Source: JBBQED01 sp038320345
GTDB taxonomy: Bacteria; Bacteroidota; Bacteroidia; AKYH767-A; OLB10
Length of the DNA: 64,000 nucleotides
Assembly: GCA_038320345.1 (NCBI GenBank)
Contig: JBBQED010000012.1
Span: forward strand, 1-64,000
Direction: 5' to 3'
Shown: piece after piece, positions 53,244 through 62,328 of the stretch
Position numbering within the stretch: the first letter of the stretch is position 1
Layout of the letters: every line of letters starts with the position of its first letter
The notes under the pieces: generated by a model
Databases searched by the model: none
Told to the model about the DNA's origin: nothing
Seen by the model: the letters and a program-made list of their open reading frames with translations, nothing else
Program-made: the position numbers and the translations under genes

Positions 53244-53561
53244 TTACTCTTTATATTCTACATTCGCAATGTTGGAGTCGGGGAGAACTAGAAAAATTTC
53301 TTCATTGTCTTTCTTCATGAGATAATGCTCGCGTGCATACTTTTCTAAATGTTCTGGATCCGACATTAATTCTTTCATGTCTTTTTTATTCTCATCTATT
53401 TCTTCTAGATAATACTCCTTTTCAGCTTTGATCTTTTTTAGATCTTTTCTGTAACTGAGCTGTGAGAATAAATCGTTCCGATCAAAAAATAATAACCATA
53501 CCAAAAAAATCAAAGAGGCAATCAGGTATTTGTTGGTATACAGATAAGCGTACTTTTTCAT
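53244..53561 (-). CDS. FtsB/DivIC-family septum formation initiator
   Basis: The 105-residue protein has a short cytoplasmic N-terminus, one membrane helix (YLIASLIFLVWLLFF), a coiled coil (KDLKKIKAEKEYYLEEIDENKKDMKEL) and the family C-terminal pattern LEKYAREHYLMKKDNEEIFLV. FtsB/DivIC links FtsL and FtsQ in the divisome. Size and layout are normal. It is convergent with the DUF3857 gene and stands alone on the minus strand. Confidence 0.88.
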   Translation of the reverse strand: MKKYAYLYTNKYLIASLIFLVWLLFFDRNDLFSQLSYRKDLKKIKAEKEYYLEEIDENKKDMKELMSDPEHLEKYAREHYLMKKDNEEIFLVLPDSNIANVEYKE

Positions 53562-53784
53562 GGGATGGGATTCTGAGGCTAAGGTAGGAAGTCTAAGTTC
53601 AAATCAACTTGGATTTAAATAGCGTTATCAATAGTCAGATGTGAATTACATCTTTTGCTGAACAATAAGAGGTATTTTACGTTATTTGAGTGTTCGTTTC
53701 AAGAAAAGGAGACCTAAGCGGTGTTATTAAATCATCAACTCGATGTGTTACTTATTCATTATCAATGTCCTGTAAAATAGATCT

Positions 53785-54624
53785 ATGTTCCGACTTTGTA
53801 TTACTGAGCTGATTAAGATTGCTGCAAAGCCCAGAAGTTATATTGGGTTGGCCGCTATTACTGTAATTGTTGGGCTAATTCATCTGGCAATGTATCTGGA
53901 TGGGTTGAACTATATCAGTTTCGTTACCGGTCCGGTGCAATCAAGTTTTATGTTGGAGGGGAATATCCTGAACGGAAATTTGGTTTGCTTTATTATTCTT
54001 CAAACGTTGATTATTCAGATCCCATTGCTGGTTGCATTGGTTACAGGAGATCTAATCAGTGGAGAAGCAGCTATGGGAACGATTCGGCTGCTTGCAACGC
54101 GTCCGGTAAGTAGAGATCAGATTATTATTTCAAAATTCCTCGCTGGCGCACTTTATGTTTTCTTGCTTTTGCTTTGGTTAGGGATACTTTCTTTGGGATT
54201 AGGATTGTTGTTTTTTGGTCCTGGTGATTTGATCGTTTTAAAAAGCGAGCAATTGGTGATTATTCAAGGAGATGATACTTTATGGAGATTCTTTAGTGCA
54301 TTCGGTATTGCATTTTTAAGCTTGATGGTAGTGGCTTCATTTTCACTTGCGCTTTCTTGCTTTGCTGATAATTCTATTGGTCCAATTATGTCAACCATGG
54401 CTGTAATTTTATTGTTCACCATTATCGGAACTATGGAAATTCCATTTTTTGATCAGATTAAGCCTTTCTTATTTACTACGCACATGGTGATCTGGAGAAA
54501 CTTCTTTGATAATCCCTTGCCAATTGAGCAAATCAGAACTTCAGTACTCGTGTTAACCGGACACATGATGTTATTCCTTTCAATTGCATTAATTACGTTT
54601 CGAAGAAAAGATATTTTAAGCTGA
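53785..54624 (+). CDS. ABC transporter permease
   Basis: The 279-residue protein has six membrane helices of the ABC2 permease type, with the family pattern GDLISGEAAMGTIRLLATRPVSRDQIIISKFLAG. No ATPase gene lies next to it, so the partner must be elsewhere. It shares one base with the next gene (TGATG), which encodes a LolA-like protein, so the pair is translationally coupled. The substrate is unknown. Confidence 0.85.
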   Translation: MFRLCITELIKIAAKPRSYIGLAAITVIVGLIHLAMYLDGLNYISFVTGPVQSSFMLEGNILNGNLVCFIILQTLIIQIPLLVALVTGDLISGEAAMGTIRLLATRPVSRDQIIISKFLAGALYVFLLLLWLGILSLGLGLLFFGPGDLIVLKSEQLVIIQGDDTLWRFFSAFGIAFLSLMVVASFSLALSCFADNSIGPIMSTMAVILLFTIIGTMEIPFFDQIKPFLFTTHMVIWRNFFDNPLPIEQIRTSVLVLTGHMMLFLSIALITFRRKDILS

Positions 54625-55310
54625 TGAAAAAATACACCCTGTTTTTTGTACTGCTAGTTCTTGGCTTTCAAGTAAAGGCTCAAGAAGATGCAAAAGTTGT
54701 TATTGGTCGTGTATTGGATAAATTTAATACCGTAAAAGATTATCAGGCAGATGCATTGATAGATACTAAAATTTCATTTTTAAATATGCTTCCTCAAAAA
54801 GCAAAGATTTTTTATAAGCAGCCTAATAAATTTCGGGTAAAATCAACAGGAATTGCGATTCTCCCAAAGCAAAATTTCGATAATCTTTTTAATTTGTTAG
54901 CGAAGGAAGATGGTTATCAGGCATTCACTTCAGGATCTGAAATTATTAATGGCTATAAAACGATGATCATTAATGTGATTCCAAATGCAGATACAAGCGA
55001 TTTGGTTTTAGCGAAGATCTGGGTGGATAATGCAAGAAATCTGATTGTTAAATCGCAGTTAACCACTAAATCGAATGGAACAGTACTTATCGAATATGAA
55101 CATGGTAAACATATTGATACTGGGCTTGCTGATAAAATCACATTTACCGTTGAAATAAAAAAATATAAAATCCCAAAAGCTATTTCTGCCGATATTAACT
55201 CACCAACCTCAAAAGTCCCTCCCGGTAAGGAGCCAAAGACTGGCAAAATCTTAATTACTTTATCGAATTACATTATCAATAAAGGGGTGCCGGATTCTGT
55301 CTTTAAATGA
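54624..55310 (+). CDS. LolA-like outer membrane lipoprotein carrier
   Basis: The 228-residue protein has a signal peptide (MKKYTLFFVLLVLGFQVKAQ) and a LolA/LolB-like half-barrel fold: VLDKFNTVKDYQADALIDTKI, FYKQPNKFRVKSTG, and IWVDNARNLIVKSQL. LolA carries lipoproteins through the periplasm, but several homologues (DUF2092 group) have other cargo. Coupling to an ABC permease hints at a lipid or lipoprotein export unit, which is inference. It is followed by a hairpin that acts better as a terminator for the opposite strand. Confidence 0.7.
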   Translation: MKKYTLFFVLLVLGFQVKAQEDAKVVIGRVLDKFNTVKDYQADALIDTKISFLNMLPQKAKIFYKQPNKFRVKSTGIAILPKQNFDNLFNLLAKEDGYQAFTSGSEIINGYKTMIINVIPNADTSDLVLAKIWVDNARNLIVKSQLTTKSNGTVLIEYEHGKHIDTGLADKITFTVEIKKYKIPKAISADINSPTSKVPPGKEPKTGKILITLSNYIINKGVPDSVFK

Positions 55311-55394
55311 TAGACAATCGTGTAAAATTATTCCTTTACAAATTGAAATAGCATTTTTTTAAATTCAACAAAAAAATCGACTACCTAGATGAAT

Positions 55395-55423
55395 GAAAAA
55401 AGGCCGTCCTTTCGGACGACCTT
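55395..55423 (-). terminator. intrinsic terminator of the NTF2-like gene
   Basis: Read on the minus strand, AAGGTCGTCC, a GAAA loop, GGACGGCCTT and a run of T residues form a 10-bp stem with one G-U pair. On the plus strand the same position is a C-A mismatch, so it is built for minus-strand transcription. It lies 47 bases after the stop codon of the gene at 55470. Confidence 0.85.
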
Positions 55424-55469
55424 GAACCTAACCTGACTGAACTAAACGCTATGATATAGTTTTATTTTA

Positions 55470-56003
55470 TTAGGGTTTTGCTGCCTCGAAAGGCTCAACT
55501 TTCTCTCCTGTACTTGCTACTGAATTATTGCAGCTGTTCAATTCGATTTTGTAAGAGTAATCTTGCATTCTTTTCCATACTAAAACGGCATCTGTGGTAA
55601 TGATTTGTTCTACACCATTTTTAACTGTCGTTACCGACCACTTACCGATTTCGTAAACGAATTTACCGTTACCGCCTAAGCTGATGATTTCTGAAGTCAT
55701 TCCAGTAGCATTAGTAAGGCTGTACCAATACGCAGAAATTTCTTTTCTACCTGTAATTTTTTTACCGCCTGGCAAAATTAATGTCGCTTCATCAGAATAC
55801 ATATCTACAATGCTTGCGATATCTTTTTTCTTAAGCGCAATTTCAAATTGTTTGTTGAGTTTTGCAATTTCAGTGCGAACATCTTCACTGATTTCGCTTC
55901 CTGATTGGGCTTGTGCAGATGGCATTGCAACTACCATACAGAGTCCTAAAAATAAGCTGGCCAAGAATTGGCTGATTGAACGGAAAACGGGCATTTTTTT
56001 CAT
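55470..56003 (-). CDS. secreted NTF2-like (SnoaL/DUF4440) protein
   Basis: The 177-residue protein has a signal peptide (MKKMPVFRSISQFLASLFLGLCMVVAMPSAQAQ) and an NTF2-like fold of the DUF4440 type: LNKQFEIALKKKDIASIVDMYSDEATLILPGGKKITGRKEI. Members bind or convert small molecules, but no catalytic set can be named. I chose the ATG at 56003; an in-frame extension upstream (to 56141) would put 46 residues before the signal peptide. A good terminator follows, so it is monocistronic. Confidence 0.82.
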   Translation of the reverse strand: MKKMPVFRSISQFLASLFLGLCMVVAMPSAQAQSGSEISEDVRTEIAKLNKQFEIALKKKDIASIVDMYSDEATLILPGGKKITGRKEISAYWYSLTNATGMTSEIISLGGNGKFVYEIGKWSVTTVKNGVEQIITTDAVLVWKRMQDYSYKIELNSCNNSVASTGEKVEPFEAAKP

Positions 56004-56359
56004 GTTATTTGTTTTTAAAGGGGTTAGTTTTGACAAGGAATATCCTGTCCGCCTGAAGGCAGTTTTTTGATTGTTTATTATTAAGGTTTGTATTCGGACT
56101 CTTTTAAATAAGACTCTTTGAATGGGTTGTTTGTTACACAACTCGTGTTAAATATTTGTTAACAGCCCAGATCAAAGTGCAATCCTTTTTTTTAATGCTT
56201 GTTACTTAACTTTATTAGTACACCGCAAAAGTACTATATGCTTTAACGTTCTGTATTTAGAAAATGCTAAGTCTGCAATAAATCTACTTGAAGTGCAATG
56301 TTTCCGTGATGAAAAGTTTTTAAAGGAGCAGGCTAAGTGACCTTAACCTGCATCTTTAT
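56004..56359. other. intergenic region (356 bp) upstream of the NTF2-like gene
   Basis: No gene is visible here. On the minus strand TACTTTTG (56233-56226) is a perfect -7 promoter element without a clear -33 element; it would give the NTF2-like gene a leader of about 217 bases. The rest is AT-rich and shows no clear hairpin or repeat. Confidence 0.4.
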
Positions 56360-58180
56360 TTATTTCTTCTCTTTTGCATCAATCACAACACCATCACTGT
56401 TAATACGGATTTTAACATCTTTATTATCCCAATTGATAGTATCATCATCCGTTTTTACATCTACATCTTCTCCGTTAACACGTACTTTAACTTTTCCGTT
56501 TTTATAGATCTGTTTAACATCTACGTCTTCTCCGTTTACACGAACTCTTACATGTTCACCCGAATGATCTTTTTCTTGAGATAAATTACAACCCAAGCAT
56601 TCCAACCCTTTATCGGTCATAGTCCATGTATGCCCTACCATATCACCGTCATAAGTATTGGTGACGTTTTGCACATCGTAAATCACATTATCGATATCAT
56701 CATTCAAATAAACAGATTTCCCAACTGGTACTTTCAAGATCAATTGAATTTTCTGATTTCTAAAACGAACATTTTTAGGTAGGAGGTAGGTGTCGCTGAA
56801 TTTGATAACTGAATCTTCTTGTGCGAGATCATAAGAAATGCCTCTCGTATTGTATTCAGCTTCTTTGCGAGTACTTCCTTTTCCGTTAACAATCTTTACT
56901 AGTTCAAACTGATCGTTATCAGATTTGATGATATCAAGTTTTACCTTGTCAACACGTACAGTATCTCCGTTTTCATCAACTGAAAATCCGTCATCGATTT
57001 CGATCGTATTGTTGTAATACGTTTCATCTCTAGAAGAACGTGGATTTAACTGTTGTAGATATAACGTATTTCCTGCTGGCTGAACTATCGGAATGGTTAC
57101 TCTTTGCTGCTCACTTACTCTGAAATTTTTTGAAATACTCACTCCTAAATAAATTGCGAGAATTACTCCGATCGCCCATATAATGCTAGATGTGTAATTC
57201 AATATTTTGGATTCTGCTTTTATATTGAAGAGTGTTCTTACTATTTTAAAGAGCAGCATAATTACGGGTACTCCTACAATAATTACCAGAGTGAGTATAG
57301 CCAAATTAAGCTGATAACCTTCTAGGAACACTTTCGTCATAAATATTGGAATATGCGCATCACCGATGATTCCTGTAAACACCAATACTGAGACAAAAAG
57401 ACCAATTAAAATTACCGATAGGATAACCATGAATATTCCTCCGACTACCTTCAGTGCAATTTTAAATACCCCGGTGAGGATTTGTCCCAGCGCATCAAAA
57501 AAACGCGATACCGAATTTGTGCCGCGGTTTCTTCCATTGGATAGGGGTCCATTACCACTCAGTCGGCTTTTGATATCATTTACTTCGTCTTCGATAGTAC
57601 GTTTGATATTATCAATATTCACTGGTTGACCTTTCATCTCCAATTTTTCAGCAGTAGTTTTTGCTTTTGGAATAATGATAAGGAGTAGCAAATACAGTAG
57701 GAATCCTGAGCCATATACAAAGAATGCAATTCCAAATATTAAACGCATCCAGATAGGATCGATACCGATATAGTGGCTTATTCCAGAACATACTCCGCCC
57801 ACTACTTTGTTTTCTGGATCACGGTATAAACGACGATAACCACCATCTGTATTTCCACTGAAGCCAGCACCTGAATTAGCGCCAGAGTAGCTGTTTTTAT
57901 TGTCGAATTCAGTGTCCTCACCAGCTACTTGTTCTGGACGGCCCATGGTATCAATCATGAACTCAACGTCAGCTTCTGTAACAACCTGCCTGCTTGTTCC
58001 AATTCTTTCAGTGAACATTTCGGCGATGCGAGATTCAATATCCTGAATGATTTCATCTCTACCATCAGAGGTTGTAAAATATCCCCGAATCGCTTCGAGA
58101 TACTTTTTTAATTTTTCGTAAGCGTGTTCTTCAATATGGAAGACCATGCCACCAATGTTTACTGTTACGGTCTTATTCAT
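56360..58180 (-). CDS. PspC domain protein with large membrane and beta regions
   Basis: The 606-residue protein begins with a small domain (MNKTVTVNIGGMVFHIEEHAYEKLKKYL, about 1-90). A PspC domain follows (YRDPENKVVGGVCSGISHYIGIDPIWMRLIF, about 115-180), then about five more membrane helices (to about 345) and a C-terminal beta-rich domain (about 360-600) with repeated RVNGEDVDVK segments. PspC proteins sense or buffer membrane stress. It overlaps the preceding PadR-type regulator by 4 bases, a pair common in Bacteroidota, so PadR probably controls it. Confidence 0.87.
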   Translation of the reverse strand: MNKTVTVNIGGMVFHIEEHAYEKLKKYLEAIRGYFTTSDGRDEIIQDIESRIAEMFTERIGTSRQVVTEADVEFMIDTMGRPEQVAGEDTEFDNKNSYSGANSGAGFSGNTDGGYRRLYRDPENKVVGGVCSGISHYIGIDPIWMRLIFGIAFFVYGSGFLLYLLLLIIIPKAKTTAEKLEMKGQPVNIDNIKRTIEDEVNDIKSRLSGNGPLSNGRNRGTNSVSRFFDALGQILTGVFKIALKVVGGIFMVILSVILIGLFVSVLVFTGIIGDAHIPIFMTKVFLEGYQLNLAILTLVIIVGVPVIMLLFKIVRTLFNIKAESKILNYTSSIIWAIGVILAIYLGVSISKNFRVSEQQRVTIPIVQPAGNTLYLQQLNPRSSRDETYYNNTIEIDDGFSVDENGDTVRVDKVKLDIIKSDNDQFELVKIVNGKGSTRKEAEYNTRGISYDLAQEDSVIKFSDTYLLPKNVRFRNQKIQLILKVPVGKSVYLNDDIDNVIYDVQNVTNTYDGDMVGHTWTMTDKGLECLGCNLSQEKDHSGEHVRVRVNGEDVDVKQIYKNGKVKVRVNGEDVDVKTDDDTINWDNKDVKIRINSDGVVIDAKEKK

Positions 58181-58518
58181 TGTTCAGTAGGTTTAAGAGT
58201 TGTAGTGTTAACAGCATCTACCAGTTCTTGCCAAGTAATGCGTAATTCACTGAGAAATTGTTCTCCAATAGGAGTGAGGATGTAATATTTGCGGGGTGGA
58301 CCAGAAGTTGATTCCTTCCAAGTATAAGCCAATAGCCCTTGATTTTTTAAGCGGGTAAGGAGGGGATAGAGTGTACCTTCCACCACCATGAGTTTTGCTT
58401 CCTTCATCTTACTGATGATATCGCTTGGGTAAACTTCTCCTTGTGCGATAATACTGAGGATACAAAACTCCAAAACCCCTTTCCGCATCTGTGCCTGGGT
58501 ATTTTCGAGGTTACTCAT
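58177..58518 (-). CDS. PadR-family transcriptional regulator
   Basis: The 113-residue protein is a winged-helix PadR regulator: KGVLEFCILSIIAQGEVYPSDIISKMKEAKLMVVEGTLYPLLTRLKNQGLLAYTW, then GPPRKYYILTPIGEQFL. It is the short (PadR-s2) form with a single C-terminal helix. It overlaps the PspC gene by 4 bases and forms an operon with it. A long palindrome over the promoter at 58678-58710 is its likely operator, giving autorepression. Confidence 0.9.
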   Translation of the reverse strand: MSNLENTQAQMRKGVLEFCILSIIAQGEVYPSDIISKMKEAKLMVVEGTLYPLLTRLKNQGLLAYTWKESTSGPPRKYYILTPIGEQFLSELRITWQELVDAVNTTTLKPTEQ

Positions 58519-58852
58519 TTTTAGTTTCTTTTTTAAAGCATTCGATTCATCGGGTTCTTCTGCTAGCGACTTTGAACCTTTTTCGGTTTTCAGATGAGAG
58601 CCTTTCTGTGTGCGCTACTCTTAACTGTCGGCCTGATTTCTTCTTTATGCTATTTGATGATGCAAACATACATCAATTATTTAGTACTATGCAATACATA
58701 GTACTAAATAAACTCAATAATTTAAATAAGTAATTGAAAATCAATAAGATTAATTTTAATAAATTTTATGGAATCTTGTTTTCGCTTTTCATTTTTGAAA
58801 TTGTCTGGGCATAATTTATTGCATTTCTACAATCTTTTGGCCTAAATCACGT
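58519..58852. other. intergenic region (334 bp) between padR-like and GH114-like genes
   Basis: This divergent intergenic region contains the PadR promoter and palindrome (58663-58710) and a leader of about 139 bases on the minus strand. The part from 58711 to 58852 is AT-rich, and I found no firm promoter for the plus-strand gene and no RNA gene. Confidence 0.5.
58663..58710 (-). promoter_or_regulatory. padR-pspC promoter with palindromic operator
   Basis: On the minus strand TTG (58694-58692), 21 bases and TATGTTTG (58670-58663, perfect -7) form the promoter. A perfect 14-bp inverted repeat (TATTTAGTACTATG, 58678-58691, with its complement at 58697-58710; 5-base spacer) covers the -33 element. 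PadR proteins bind such palindromes, so autorepression is likely. Confidence 0.72.
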
Positions 58853-59857
58853 ATGAAAAGGATGCGCTATACTAATCATTTTAAAGGAATCGTATTCATT
58901 ATATCCTTTCTCATCCTATCAGCATGTAAGAAGCAGAATACTGAACAAATCGATTACAGAGAAGAAATGCGTTTGTTTGTGGAAGAAATCAGTTCCTTTT
59001 CGCGTACTCAGCATCCAGGCTTTATCATTATACCACAAAATGGCCAAGCGCTATTAAATGCTAACCCCGATGGATCAGGCAATGCACAAAATTATTTTTT
59101 GGCGATTGATGGATTAGGTCGAGAAGAACTTTTTTATGGATATGATAATATGGATAATTTACCGACTCCATCTGCTGATCATTTAGATTGGCTGGGACCC
59201 TTGCAAACTGCTAATTCAAAAGGTAAGAAAATATTGGTGACTGATTATTGTTCCGAGATTGCAAAGGTTAACGATTCCTATCAACAAAATCACAACCTGA
59301 ATTTTATTTCTTTTGCAGCGGATCAACGGGAACTTACTTCTATTCCTTCATTTCCTGTCTCACCCTATGAGGAAAATGTAGATGATATCGATTCCTTACC
59401 TGCAGCGAAAAATTTTCTCTATTTGATTAATACATCCACTTATCCAACGAAACTACAATTTCTCGATGCCATTAGTCAAACCAATTATGATGTTATTTTG
59501 ATGGATGCTTTTTTTCAAGAAAATGATTCCTCTAGTTTGTTTACGCCTACTGATCTCGCGATTATTCGTCATAAAAAGAATGGAGGAAAACGATTGCTCA
59601 TTGCGTATATGAGTATTGGAGAAGCAGAGGATTACCGTTATTATTGGAAACAGGAATGGATCTCTTCTCCTCCATCATGGTTGGGAAATCTAAATTCTCA
59701 ATGGGCGGGAAATTATAAGGTGAAATACTGGCAAGAAGACTGGAAAAATAAGATTACTGGGAATGCGGATTCGTATAACCAGCGAATAATAAACGCCGGT
59801 TTTGATGGACTTTACCTTGATATAGTTGATGCTTTTGAATATTTTGAAGAACAATAG
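58853..59857 (+). CDS. GH114-like (endo-alpha-1,4-polygalactosaminidase-related) lipoprotein
   Basis: The 334-residue protein has a lipoprotein signal (membrane helix, then LSACKK with the lipobox Cys). A TIM-barrel fold related to the GH114/TM1410 family follows: QHPGFIIIPQNGQALL, YDVILMDAFF, LLIAYMSIGEAEDYRYYW, WQEDWKNKI and the end GFDGLYLDIVDAFEYF. The Asp and Glu of IGEAED and YLDIVD are candidates for catalysis. It may cut galactosamine-containing polysaccharide at the outer membrane. Divergent from the padR-like gene; stands alone. Confidence 0.8.
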   Translation: MKRMRYTNHFKGIVFIISFLILSACKKQNTEQIDYREEMRLFVEEISSFSRTQHPGFIIIPQNGQALLNANPDGSGNAQNYFLAIDGLGREELFYGYDNMDNLPTPSADHLDWLGPLQTANSKGKKILVTDYCSEIAKVNDSYQQNHNLNFISFAADQRELTSIPSFPVSPYEENVDDIDSLPAAKNFLYLINTSTYPTKLQFLDAISQTNYDVILMDAFFQENDSSSLFTPTDLAIIRHKKNGGKRLLIAYMSIGEAEDYRYYWKQEWISSPPSWLGNLNSQWAGNYKVKYWQEDWKNKITGNADSYNQRIINAGFDGLYLDIVDAFEYFEEQ

Positions 59858-59912
59858 TGTATTCACAATTTATTAAAATTGGGATTTACCCTTTCTTATA
59901 ACTCTTTTTGGT

Positions 59913-59920
59913 TATTTTTG
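59913..59920 (+). promoter_or_regulatory. -7 promoter element of trmN
   Basis: TATTTTTG is a perfect -7 element, 18 bases before the ATG at 59939. No -33 TTG at proper spacing. Confidence 0.45.
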
Positions 59921-59938
59921 AGAATGTGATAAGGTTTT

Positions 59939-60658
59939 ATGTCCGAATCAGTTTTCCACTTTCTTAATTTTACGATTCGGCAAGACCGATGTGCGATGAA
60001 AGTCGGCACCGATGGTGTATTGCTAGGTGCTTGGGTTAAAGCTAGTGCGGCAGATTCCGTTTTGGATATCGGAACTGGGACTGGACTAATTGCGCTTATG
60101 ATTTGTCAGAAATCAAATGCTCATGTGGATGCTATTGACATTGACGAAGAAGCATGTTTGCAAGCCAAAGAAAATGTTTTAGAATCTCCATGGCCTGATA
60201 GAGTTCGTGTAATTCATAGTTCACTGCAGGAGTTTAAACCGGGTAGAAGATATGATCTGATTGTTACAAATCCTCCATATTTTATCGACTCATTTGCTCC
60301 AACCGATGAAGCAAGAAATAGAGCACGTCAGGCATCAGCATCATTATCTTATGAAGAATTGCTAAGTGGCGTAATTCGGTTATTAGCACCTTCCGGAAAG
60401 TTCTTTGTGATTTTGCCAGCTAAAGAAGGACAATGGTTCCGAGAGTTAGCGGAACAAGATGGACTGTTTTGTAATCATATCACTTCATTACATACTAAAG
60501 CAGATAAGCCAGAGAAAAGAGTATTGATGGAATTCAGTCGCAAGGAAGAAGAAATTGTCGAAGACCGTTTAATCATTCATAATGATGAAGGATCCTTTAC
60601 CGAAGCTTATAAAAAATTAACAGGAGATTATTATCCCCGCTTTAACGCATTCCGTTGA
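59939..60658 (+). CDS. trmN: tRNA1(Val) adenine-37 N6-methyltransferase
   Basis: The 239-residue protein matches the TrmN6/YfiC family: FTIRQDRCAMKVGTDGVLLGAW at the start, motif I DIGTGTG (43-49), DIDEEA, and the N6-adenine motif NPPY (111-114). It methylates A37 of tRNA-Val. It is monocistronic, and its stop codon is 4 bases from the stop of the convergent TPR kinase-like gene. The family resemblance is strong, although a role on another tRNA or on protein cannot be excluded. Confidence 0.9.
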   Translation: MSESVFHFLNFTIRQDRCAMKVGTDGVLLGAWVKASAADSVLDIGTGTGLIALMICQKSNAHVDAIDIDEEACLQAKENVLESPWPDRVRVIHSSLQEFKPGRRYDLIVTNPPYFIDSFAPTDEARNRARQASASLSYEELLSGVIRLLAPSGKFFVILPAKEGQWFRELAEQDGLFCNHITSLHTKADKPEKRVLMEFSRKEEEIVEDRLIIHNDEGSFTEAYKKLTGDYYPRFNAFR

Positions 60659-60662
60659 TTTT

Positions 60663-62261
60663 TTAATCATCATCAAATGACTCAAATCCTTTTCCATCTT
60701 TAAGATGCTGAAACATTTTTTTGATGATTTGGTCGGCACGTTTACCATGATGACTGATCTTTTGCAAGCTAACTTTTAACTCAGCAACTGTTTCGTAGCG
60801 CTCCTGATCTGTTTTAGCCGTCAGAATTTCTTCTGAAAGTTCCGTCGAAATATCTGAAAAATTATTTACGAAGTTGAGTGGATTCTGAATCTCATGAGCA
60901 ATGGCTGAGGTGAGTTTACCTAAGGAAGCTAGCTTTTCTTGTTTAATTAATTCTTCCTGTGTATCTTTTAATTCGGAGTAAGCGGATTGTAACTGATTGT
61001 TTATACGTTCTCGATTTTTACTCTGTTTGAAAAATGCAAAGGTCAGAAAACAGAGTCCAATAAAAGCCCCTCCTAATCCATAATTAATTCCTTTTCTTCG
61101 TTGCGCAGTTAGTCGTTCAATTTCATTTTGACTTTTCAGTAATTCAATTTCTTTTTGTTTCAAATCTTCTTCTCGACTTTTTTCCAAAACGGAAATTTTC
61201 TTCTCATTCTCATCACTATAAACAGAGTCCTTAAAAGAAACATAATTTCTATAACTGTTGAGACTTTCTTTGTAATTCCCGCTGAGTTCCTGCATTTCAC
61301 TGAGGTAACGATATAGTTCCTGAAGGCTGTTCAAGTCATTAATCTCTTTAAAAATAGCAATGGATTGATTAAGATAATCGACTCCTTTTCTGAGTACTTG
61401 TTTATTTCGTAAACTATCGGGCAATAATTTTAAACGTTCTGTAGAGGTGTCCTTTGCAATACTTAAATATTCAGCTCCGATATTTCCGAGATTCATACCC
61501 ATTAGTATTTTATTCCCTAAATCTTTATTAATATTCAGTGCCTTAAGATGATATTCCAGAGATTTATGGTGAATGGATTGTTCCTGATAGGTAAAGCCAA
61601 TATTTCCTAAATTCCGGGCAATGCCGTTTCGGTCGTTTAGTTCCTCATATAACTTCAATGCTTTGAAATAGTAGTCTAATGAACTAGTATAGTTTCCCTC
61701 TGCATCGTAAACAATTCCTATATTTCCAAGGTTGCGTGCTTCTCCACTTTTATTGGCGAGTTTCCGATTGAGATCGAGCGCTTTGAAATGATAATTGAGG
61801 GCTTTGGAATATTCATGTTGAGCTTCATAAACTAAGCCGATATTTCCTAGAATATTTGCAATTCCAGTTTGATAATTAATCTCTTCGCAGATCTTTAATG
61901 CTTCAAAATGACAAGTAAGTGCCTTGGGATAGTCTGCTTTGGCCCAATAACAAAGTCCAAGAAAATTGTTGGCTATTCCTATTCCTTTCTTCCAGTTTAA
62001 TTTTTTAGAAAGTGCTAAGGATGATTCGCCAGTAATCACACCTTTTTCAGGATCTGTTTTATGATATTCATACGTTAGTTCGTTCAGTAAGTCGACCTTT
62101 AACGTGTCCTTAATAGAATTGGAAAGTGTATACTGATCGAGTGCTTTCTGAAGTGAATCTATTTTTGATATCCCTGATTGTTGTGCATTTACTTTTTGAA
62201 ATCCCAAAAAGTAAACAAGGATTATTAAAAAGTATTTAATCGTTAAGCTTTTTTTTATCAT
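60663..62261 (-). CDS. TPR histidine-kinase-like protein lacking the ATPase domain
   Basis: The 532-residue protein has a signal/anchor helix, about six TPR units of 40 residues (NIGLVYEAQHEYSKALNYHFKAL type; about 60-300), a coiled coil (350-385) and a membrane helix (about 392-410). A second coiled coil and a HisKA dimerisation domain with the phospho-acceptor His456 (AIAHEIQNPLNF) follow. After the second HisKA helix it ends in an acidic tail (GKGFESFDDD); no HATPase_c domain is present. The convergent trmN starts its 3' end 4 bases away, so no remnant lies downstream. It may be a phosphotransfer-only protein, or work with a partner kinase. Confidence 0.85.
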   Translation of the reverse strand: MIKKSLTIKYFLIILVYFLGFQKVNAQQSGISKIDSLQKALDQYTLSNSIKDTLKVDLLNELTYEYHKTDPEKGVITGESSLALSKKLNWKKGIGIANNFLGLCYWAKADYPKALTCHFEALKICEEINYQTGIANILGNIGLVYEAQHEYSKALNYHFKALDLNRKLANKSGEARNLGNIGIVYDAEGNYTSSLDYYFKALKLYEELNDRNGIARNLGNIGFTYQEQSIHHKSLEYHLKALNINKDLGNKILMGMNLGNIGAEYLSIAKDTSTERLKLLPDSLRNKQVLRKGVDYLNQSIAIFKEINDLNSLQELYRYLSEMQELSGNYKESLNSYRNYVSFKDSVYSDENEKKISVLEKSREEDLKQKEIELLKSQNEIERLTAQRRKGINYGLGGAFIGLCFLTFAFFKQSKNRERINNQLQSAYSELKDTQEELIKQEKLASLGKLTSAIAHEIQNPLNFVNNFSDISTELSEEILTAKTDQERYETVAELKVSLQKISHHGKRADQIIKKMFQHLKDGKGFESFDDD

Positions 62262-62328
62262 CGTAATAGCATCATAGATAATTACAGATATGGATGAGCT
62301 AGATTTGAAGTTTTAATCTTTAATTATT

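Noticed and set aside
56004..56141. N-terminal extension of the NTF2-like protein
   Set aside because: Basic, unconserved-looking residues before a clear signal peptide starting at 56003.
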